A DNA stretch of 9,899 bases. Source: Verrucomicrobiota bacterium. GTDB lineage: Bacteria; Verrucomicrobiota; Verrucomicrobiia; Chthoniobacterales; UBA10450. The notes below the pieces were generated by a model. That model saw nothing but the letters and a program-made list of their open reading frames with translations. It did not search any database and was not told the origin of the DNA. The stretch lies in assembly GCA_003217835.1 (NCBI GenBank), contig QHMQ01000006.1, positions 1 to 9,899 of the forward strand, given 5' to 3'. The position numbers and the translations under genes were made by a program. How positions within the stretch are numbered: position 1 is the stretch's first letter; every line of letters starts with the position of its first letter. Positions 6,409 through 9,899 of the stretch are shown here, in pieces.

Positions 6409-6449
6409 AATCAGGCGAAGGGCAGATTGGTGTATCGGTCAAAATCCTA
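6406..6449 (-). repeat. 44-bp element, copy 2
   Basis: It shares CACAATC, GATTG and AAAATCCTA with copies 1 and 3 at identical spacing; the N12 and N11 spacers are the most diverged (about 31 of 44 matches to either). It covers the GTG start of the paralogous Cys-rich gene and ends about 30 nt before its internal ATG. Confidence 0.65.
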
Positions 6450-6567
6450 GCTAATTCCTTTGCCCAAAATTCGCCTGCGCGTTTTGGGAAATGAAAGCGA
6501 ATCGCGCCACGCCCCGCTGGTGGTAACCGCCACGGCGCGTAACAGGCAGGATGGATCGGGCATGACT

Positions 6568-6637
6568 GCGGTTCCCATATGGTAAAGCTTCGTCTGACTC
6601 TCTGCCGATTCAGCAAAAGCTTATGGGAGTGGACCGC
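6568..6637. other. Long interrupted hairpin in the 6409-6717 noncoding stretch
   Basis: Nested inverted arms are GCGGTTCCCAT (6568-6578) and AAGCTT (6585-6590) against AAGCTT plus ATGGGA (6617-6628) and ACCGC (6633-6637), about 17 bp in all. A further CTGA/TCAG pair lies in the loop, and small bulges occur on each side. The neighbouring CCGCCG-aacct-CGGCGG hairpin (6634-6650) overlaps its foot. The region from 6450 to 6660 has no convincing gene, so a structured RNA or leader element is possible. No known RNA family recognised. Confidence 0.4.
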
Positions 6638-6662
6638 CGAACCTCGGCGGCGATGCGCGCAC

Positions 6663-6696
6663 AAAAAAAAAGCGGCGGGAGTCGCCTCCCGCCGCT
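6663..6696 (-). terminator. Strong rho-independent terminator for the Gln/Glu-rich gene
   Basis: A perfect 11-bp stem (6671-6681 with 6686-6696) closes a four-base loop that reads GCGA on the minus transcript, a GNRA tetraloop. A run of eight Us (6670-6663) follows. It lies just downstream of the small gene ending at 6751, and of its possible longer end at 6718. Confidence 0.92.
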
Positions 6697-6750
6697 CGTT
6701 AATCCAAGGCACAAGGCTTATCGTCCGCCGCTTTGCTGACCGCCGCGTTG

Positions 6751-6927
6751 TTACTGACCACCGCCTTGTCTTTCGCGTTCCTGTCTTTCACGCTCCTGTT
6801 TTTCGCGCTCCTGTTTTTCGCGCTCCTGTTTTTCGAGATCGCCCTGTTGGCCGCCCTCCTGTTGGCCGCCTTGCTGTCCGGCAGTCGTAGGTTTGATCGG
6901 TTCGTTCGGATTGGGTTGTGTTTGCAT
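6751..6927 (-). CDS. 58-aa Gln/Glu/Arg repeat protein, possibly shortened by a stop
   Basis: The protein starts at the ATG at 6927, preceded by a good Shine-Dalgarno (AAGGGA, about 5 nt away). It begins MQTQPNPNEPIKP, passes a Gly/Gln segment (QQGGQQEGGQQGD) and then has an EKQER pentapeptide repeated about four times, giving a charged, hydrophilic and probably helical or disordered tail. It has no signal peptide or membrane segment. After the TAA at 6751-6753 the same frame continues for ten codons of the same composition (QRGGQQSGGR) to a second TAA at 6718. The first stop may therefore be a recent nonsense change of a Gln codon. A strong terminator follows. The alternative minus-strand frame from 7004 has no ribosome binding site and a less plausible composition. 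Function unknown. Confidence 0.65.
   Translation of the reverse strand: MQTQPNPNEPIKPTTAGQQGGQQEGGQQGDLEKQEREKQEREKQERERQERERQGGGQ
6775..6834 (-). repeat. 15-bp tandem repeat inside the Gln/Glu/Arg protein
   Basis: Four 15-bp units encode EKQER or ERQER; the first two are identical at the DNA level (GAAAAACAGGAGCGC), the third differs at one base and the fourth at a few. A partial fifth follows. Such repeats expand and contract easily. Confidence 0.85.
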
Positions 6928-7003
6928 AAGTTCCCTTTCTTTATTCTACTTAACGAGTTTACTAATTGGTGTGTAAATGAGGCTGGTTTGATTGATGAAA
7001 ACA

Positions 7004-7047
7004 CACAATCGGGGCGGCGGATGATTGGCTAATCAGACAAAATCCTA
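7004..7047 (-). repeat. 44-bp element, copy 3
   Basis: It matches copy 1 at about 37 of 44 positions without gaps. It lies 76 nt upstream of the ATG of the Gln/Glu/Arg gene on the minus strand. Read in the frame that gives C-P-D-C in copy 1, it has a TAG stop and R-P-D-C, so this copy is not coding in that frame. Confidence 0.7.
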
Positions 7048-7172
7048 TACTCTACCGACGATTTTCTCGACGCGCGGATCGCCGCTCCGTCGACAGTCAA
7101 GTTTTTGCTTGATCGGGTCACGAAGCCCTGTCGCAATAGGGGGCGTAAACCAACTCAACTGAAAGGCTACCT

Positions 7173-7319
7173 ATGCTCTGGACTGTAATTGTCATTCTAG
7201 TCGTGCTCTGGCTCCTCGGCTTCATCGGCCACTTTGGTCGCGCTCTCATCCATCTTCTGCTCGTGATTGCCGTTGTTGTGCTGATCATTAACCTGATCCA
7301 AGGCAGACGGGGGCTCTGA
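7173..7319 (+). CDS. 48-aa membrane peptide, Lmo0937-like
   Basis: The short gene starts at the ATG at 7173, with GAAAGG 6 nt upstream as ribosome binding site. The peptide is almost wholly hydrophobic: MLWTVIVILVVLWLLGFIGH, a short polar turn FGRAL, then a second hydrophobic stretch IHLLLVIAVVVLIINL, ending in QGRRGL. It would form a two-helix membrane hairpin. The layout (start MLWTI/V, central GFxGH, C-terminal NLIxGRR) is that of the Lmo0937-type small membrane proteins, whose function is unknown and which are often found near stress genes. It is the only plus-strand gene in this half of the window, so it has its own promoter upstream of 7160. A weak terminator follows. Confidence 0.85.
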   Translation: MLWTVIVILVVLWLLGFIGHFGRALIHLLLVIAVVVLIINLIQGRRGL

Positions 7320-7344
7320 TGGACGCACGTCCTCATTGCTTCAG

Positions 7345-7369
7345 CGCTGGCCGTAGAGCGTTTTCTTTT
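7345..7369 (+). terminator. Weak terminator after the 48-aa membrane peptide gene
   Basis: A 4-bp stem CGCT (7345-7348) / AGCG (7357-7360) with an 8-base loop is followed by TTTTCTTTT. It starts 25 nt after the stop. The stem is short, so this is tentative. Confidence 0.35.
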
Positions 7370-7558
7370 CCAAAATGGCCCATGGGAAAGAGGCCGTGAT
7401 CGCCCCAAGTCAAACAGCGGCCGAAAGAATTGGGACACTGTAGATTTAAGCGACGATGGAGCGCGGTCAGCCGAGATCAACGACGAAATCAGGCACGCGA
7501 GACAAAGGTCGAAGGCGAGGGATTTGACCTGCTAATCGGCTTTTTCTTAATCGAGCGG

Positions 7559-8017
7559 CTAATGCCGTTTTCTGCGACCGCCAGAGCGTTTCCTAGTAGC
7601 CCGCGACGATGTCGATTTTCGCGAAGTTCCCGCCGCTTTGCGTGATTTTGTTGTCGTCGATCGACGTGATACTCTCTTTTTCGCCTTGGCGCGGGAACGC
7701 GTGCCGGTTTTGCGCGATTTGGCAACGGATTTTCTGGCCGGGCGTCGTCTGCGGGGTGCTTTCGAGATCGCTTTGGAGCTTTTCACGGCGCTCCGGACGG
7801 CCCGCCTTGCTGCCGGAGCAATCGGGCGTCGCTTCTCGGCAGCTTTTCCGGCAACAGCGCCCACCACTCCGCCGACAACCGCGCCGATCGGCCCTGCTAT
7901 GCTACCAATCGCGGCTCCGGCGACAGCACCAGCGGTCTGTTTCGGGATAGCCGGGATTTCGATGTTTTCGGACAACTGCGAAGGTTCTTTTTTTTGCGCA
8001 TCTGGATTGCTAGGCAT
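7559..8017 (-). CDS. Glycine-zipper protein with histone-H1-like basic tail
   Basis: This is a 152-aa protein from the ATG at 8017; AAGGGG lies 7 nt upstream. After a polar N-terminus (1-28), residues 29-59 form a Gly/Ala-rich hydrophobic segment with GxxxG/GxxxA spacing (AGAVAGAAIGSIAGPIGAVV and onward). This is a glycine zipper of the kind found in membrane-inserting or oligomerising proteins. Residues 60-152 are extremely basic, built from Lys, Arg, Ser, Ala and Thr (RRRRPARKSVAK, KAKKRVSRRS, TRKRSGGRRKRH), much like bacterial histone-H1-like (HctA/AlgP-type) tails that bind DNA. The combination suggests a protein that ties nucleic acid to the membrane, or a DNA-compacting protein with an assembly domain; this is inference. 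It stands alone, with about 210 nt to the next minus-strand gene upstream. No exact family recognised. Confidence 0.8.
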   Translation of the reverse strand: MPSNPDAQKKEPSQLSENIEIPAIPKQTAGAVAGAAIGSIAGPIGAVVGGVVGAVAGKAAEKRRPIAPAARRAVRSAVKSSKAISKAPRRRRPARKSVAKSRKTGTRSRAKAKKRVSRRSTTTKSRKAAGTSRKSTSSRATRKRSGGRRKRH

Positions 8018-8229
8018 GGTGGAACCCCTTAATGATTTGATTTTGCTGCAAAAGTATTTCGTATGACAAACCCCAGACAGCCGTAACGAAATTGGGATTC
8101 AGCTGCGAGAGCTTTTCTGGCTACTGTGCCCAGCATATCAAATTGTCGGCTACGTCCGATCAATTCTGATAAACGGATCGCGTTAGGCACAAATCACGTG
8201 TGCGTCGCTGGCAAAGTTTGGTGGCGCGC

Positions 8230-8727
8230 CTAAATGTCTTGGCCCCCGGACGCGCGTTCAGCGCGGTCGCTCGACTCAATGCGGCCAGGATTGTTTCCGT
8301 CTCGCTCTGCTTTTTTGCGAACGCGCTCGAACTGTTTCTCGAGGCTGGTGAGATCTTCGTCGGAAAGTTTTTCCAGATCGACAAGTTCATTTCGAGCCCC
8401 TTTCAACGCTCGGATTACTTCGTCGAGTTTCAAATGAGCCGCTTTGGCATCGCGGTTCTGCGTATTCTGAATGAGAAAGACCATCAGGAAAGTAACAATT
8501 GTCGTTCCGGTATTAATAATGAGCTGCCAGGTATCCGAATAATGAAACGCGGGGCCGGTTAGTCCCCAAACGACGATGATGAGAATCGCGCCGGCAAAAG
8601 CCCAAGCGCTCCCGAGCACCATTGACGAGCGCCGTGCAAAAATCCGAAAAGCATCGCTCACTACGCAAAAGAAATCTCGCGATTCTTCCTGTTTCTTAAG
8701 TTTTTCCTTCTGCGTTTTCATTGCCAT
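8230..8727 (-). CDS. Low-affinity iron permease-like membrane protein
   Basis: This is a 165-aa protein starting at 8727, with a second in-frame ATG at codon 3. A charged N-terminus (KEKLKKQEE) leads to FFCVVSDAFRIFARRSS, a first membrane segment (about 36-57, rich in Gly/Ala/Ile), then a loop GPAFHYSDTWQ and a second membrane segment (about 68-86, IINTGTTIVTFLMVFLIQ) closing with NTQNRDAKAAHLKLDE. This TGTTIVTFLMVFLIQ-N-x-Q-N-R-D signature is the hallmark of the bacterial proteins grouped with Fet4-type low-affinity iron permeases. The rest (97-165) is a charged, coiled-coil-like cytoplasmic tail (LDEVIRALKGARNELVDLEK). The family name comes from yeast Fet4; iron transport has not been shown for most short bacterial members. 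A role in ion homeostasis or stress is plausible. Confidence 0.85.
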   Translation of the reverse strand: MAMKTQKEKLKKQEESRDFFCVVSDAFRIFARRSSMVLGSAWAFAGAILIIVVWGLTGPAFHYSDTWQLIINTGTTIVTFLMVFLIQNTQNRDAKAAHLKLDEVIRALKGARNELVDLEKLSDEDLTSLEKQFERVRKKAERDGNNPGRIESSDRAERASGGQDI

Positions 8728-8828
8728 AATATTGTATTCCCGCCGCGCGCAAGCCGGAAGGAACGCTTATCAGTGTCGGTCAAGAAGCTGCGGAGCCGCA
8801 CTCCGGCGGCCTGCCATCGATCGGCCCC

Positions 8829-9119
8829 TTAACGACGGAAAATTAAGCCGAGCACGAAACCGACCCCGAGCGCGGTCAAGACCGCCTTCGTCGGGTTCTC
8901 GCGGACGTATTGCTTGCTGTCGTCCTGAAAACTGCGGACGCGATGGAGCGCATCATCCCATACCTCTTCCACGCGGCCCCGATATTCATCGACCATTGCG
9001 CCCGCGGCCGAGCGGAGATCTTCCACCGCTTCGCGGGCGTGCGTCACGCCACGCTCTGCTTTTTCTCCCGCCTGCGGCGAAACCGCAGAGCTTTGATCCA
9101 TTTGGTTTTCGTCAGCCAT
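8829..9119 (-). CDS. DUF883 (ElaB/YqjD-like) C-tail-anchored protein
   Basis: This is a 96-aa protein. A polar acidic N-terminus is followed by an amphipathic, Ala/Glu/Arg-rich helix (about 18-68). The typical DUF883 end comes next: YVRENPTKAV (71-80), then a Gly-rich membrane segment LTALGVGFVLGLIFRR (81-96). The R-E-N-P motif before a GxGxxLG-type tail and the terminal RR are characteristic. In E. coli, YqjD and ElaB are stationary-phase inner-membrane proteins and YqjD binds ribosomes through its N-terminal part; a similar role here is inference. It lies 67 nt downstream of the DUF892 gene on the same strand, possibly in one transcript. No strong Shine-Dalgarno is visible. Confidence 0.88.
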   Translation of the reverse strand: MADENQMDQSSAVSPQAGEKAERGVTHAREAVEDLRSAAGAMVDEYRGRVEEVWDDALHRVRSFQDDSKQYVRENPTKAVLTALGVGFVLGLIFRR

Positions 9120-9166
9120 AGATTTCTTTAGTTTGAAGTTTGTGGAGTGTCGGTATTATTGATCGC

Positions 9167-9184
9167 AACCGGTACCCACCGGTT
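9167..9184. other. Small hairpin between the DUF892 and DUF883 genes
   Basis: AACCGG and CCGGTT pair across a 6-base loop. The T-rich run follows on the plus side (TTATTTATTT), not on the minus side, so it is not a standard terminator for the minus-strand genes. It might be an operator, an mRNA-stabilising hairpin, or a stop for antisense transcription. Confidence 0.35.
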
Positions 9185-9188
9185 TTAT

Positions 9189-9677
9189 TTATTTAGCCGC
9201 GACGTTGATCACGGATTTGGCCAATTTGGTTAACTTTTTGTCTGTATCTGATTCTTCGGTCAAGGTAGTCTGAAGTAACTGCGCACTATCCCGATCCCCC
9301 AATAACTCGGCGTATGTCCGAGCGCAGCCGTAACCGGCCATCTCATAGTGCTCAACGCGCTGCGCCGCAGCAATTAGCCCGGCATCGCGCACTTCGTCTT
9401 CAGCATCTTCTTCGATCATCTCGTCTCCCTCTTTAATCACACCTTCCATGCCCTCACATTTCGGACCGCGGGTTGACTCATCGTGGCTCGTCAAAATCTT
9501 TTCGAGACGCGCCGCGTGTTCCTTCGTTTGCTCGAAATGTTCCTGGAACCCAGCCGCAAGCTGTTTGCTAGTAGCGGCTTTAACCATTTTCGGCAGGGCT
9601 TTTATAATCTGCTTCTCCGCGCTGTAGAGGTCTTTGAGTTCGTGAATGTAAAGGTCTTTGAGTGTTTCTAGTTTCAT
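9189..9677 (-). CDS. DUF892 ferritin-like protein (YciF/YciE family)
   Basis: This is a 162-aa protein, close to the usual family length. It is nearly all helical and starts with the family signature LKDLYIHELKDLYSAEKQI (6-24). Then come LPKMVKAATSKQLAAGFQEH (28-47), an E/H-rich helix EQTKEHAARLEKI, an acidic middle (EGMEGVIKEGDEMIEE), and the typical AAAQRVEHYEMAGYGCARTY (103-122) with E109, H110 and E112. The final helix is LLQTTLTEESDTDKKLTKLA. The Glu/His positions fit the ferritin-like four-helix fold with a possible di-metal site. Family members such as E. coli YciF respond to stress; the chemistry is unknown. No Shine-Dalgarno precedes the ATG at 9677. It lies upstream of the DUF883 gene and downstream of the 38-aa peptide gene, all on minus. 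Confidence 0.93.
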   Translation of the reverse strand: MKLETLKDLYIHELKDLYSAEKQIIKALPKMVKAATSKQLAAGFQEHFEQTKEHAARLEKILTSHDESTRGPKCEGMEGVIKEGDEMIEEDAEDEVRDAGLIAAAQRVEHYEMAGYGCARTYAELLGDRDSAQLLQTTLTEESDTDKKLTKLAKSVINVAAK

Positions 9678-9749
9678 ATGTGTGGATTTAATATCGTTGG
9701 TTTTGCTCGCACCGGAGTTTTCGATGAAGCGGGCTCGCTCCCAAAATCT

Positions 9750-9866
9750 TTAGGTGCAGCCTCGCAGCAGAAAGATCAGGAGCAAAATCGGAATCGGAAT
9801 TCCGAGAAGCCAAAGCAAGATGTATCCGGTCGCACCGGCTTGTTTGATTCTATTCGTTAAACGCAT
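9750..9866 (-). CDS. 38-aa small membrane peptide
   Basis: The ATG at 9866 has AAAGGAT about 9 nt upstream. The peptide has a basic N-terminus (MRLTNRIKQAG), then one hydrophobic segment from Gly14 to Leu34 (GYILLWLLGIPIPILLLIFL) and ends LRGCT. The paired prolines in GIPIPILLL and the RGC end recall a widespread type of tiny bacterial membrane peptide of unknown function, though I cannot name a family. It sits 72 nt upstream of the DUF892 gene on the same strand and may be the first gene of that group. Confidence 0.75.
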   Translation of the reverse strand: MRLTNRIKQAGATGYILLWLLGIPIPILLLIFLLRGCT

Positions 9867-9899
9867 CTCAGATGATCCTTTCTTATGTTATTGATTCGA

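Noticed and set aside
6341..6712. Minus-strand 123-codon frame across the terminator and the noncoding stretch
   Set aside because: Its start lies upstream of the strong terminator for another gene and most of it has no protein-like pattern. Only its last part (the CPSPDC knuckle) is considered, as a possible frameshifted 5' end.
6699..7004. Minus-strand 101-codon frame overlapping the Gln/Glu-rich gene
   Set aside because: The frame starting at 6927 has a good ribosome binding site and a coherent composition, while the longer frame reads Asn/Lys/Ser noise through the same 15-bp repeat.
7118..7480. Minus-strand 120-codon frame opposite the 48-aa membrane peptide
   Set aside because: It is antisense to a short gene with a clear ribosome binding site and shows no domain pattern.
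7638..8066. Plus-strand frame opposite the H1-like gene
   Set aside because: Its Ala/Arg/Phe-rich reading is the antisense of the Lys/Arg-rich codons of the real gene.

Overview
The window looks like chromosomal DNA from a free-living, probably soil-dwelling Gram-negative bacterium. The coding style would fit a Verrucomicrobiota (Chthoniobacterales-like) genome: mid-range GC, many starts without Shine-Dalgarno sequences, a TMTC-like membrane glycosyltransferase, a CGWS glutaredoxin, and a set of small stress-type proteins. This assignment is an inference from protein style; no marker gene is present. I see no rRNA, tRNA, IS element or CRISPR array.

Left part (1-4766). A membrane GT-C/TMTC-like protein runs off the left edge on the minus strand (1-1138). 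After a 429-nt gap, a small secreted Thr-rich protein lies on the plus strand (1568-1918) with a good terminator. A complete class A penicillin-binding protein follows on the minus strand (2180-4354), and then a glutaredoxin-like gene (4431-4766) whose promoter sits so close to its ATG that the mRNA may be leaderless. Degenerate 8-bp-period GTTGAA-type repeats flank the glutaredoxin gene on both sides.

Middle part (4999-7319). An ECF-type sigma factor (4999-5598, minus) is joined by a 4-nt ATGA overlap to a small Cys-rich protein (5595-5927). A paralogue of that protein lies just upstream (6049-6408). Beyond it are a roughly 70-nt interrupted hairpin, a strong terminator, and a short Gln/Glu/Arg repeat protein (6751-6927). 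A 44-bp element occurs three times without gaps (5966, 6406, 7004). Each copy lies just upstream of, or over the start of, one of these minus-strand small genes. This cluster (sigma factor, paired zinc-ribbon-like proteins and shared 44-bp element) is the best candidate for an undescribed regulatory module.

Right part (7173-9899). This is a run of small general-stress or envelope-type genes: a 48-aa Lmo0937-like membrane peptide (plus), a protein with a glycine-zipper head and a histone-H1-like tail, a low-affinity iron permease-like membrane protein, a DUF883 (ElaB/YqjD-like) tail-anchored protein, a DUF892 (YciF-like) ferritin-fold protein and a 38-aa membrane peptide (all minus). Together with the sigma factor they suggest a stress-response island, but control of these genes by this sigma factor is inference only.
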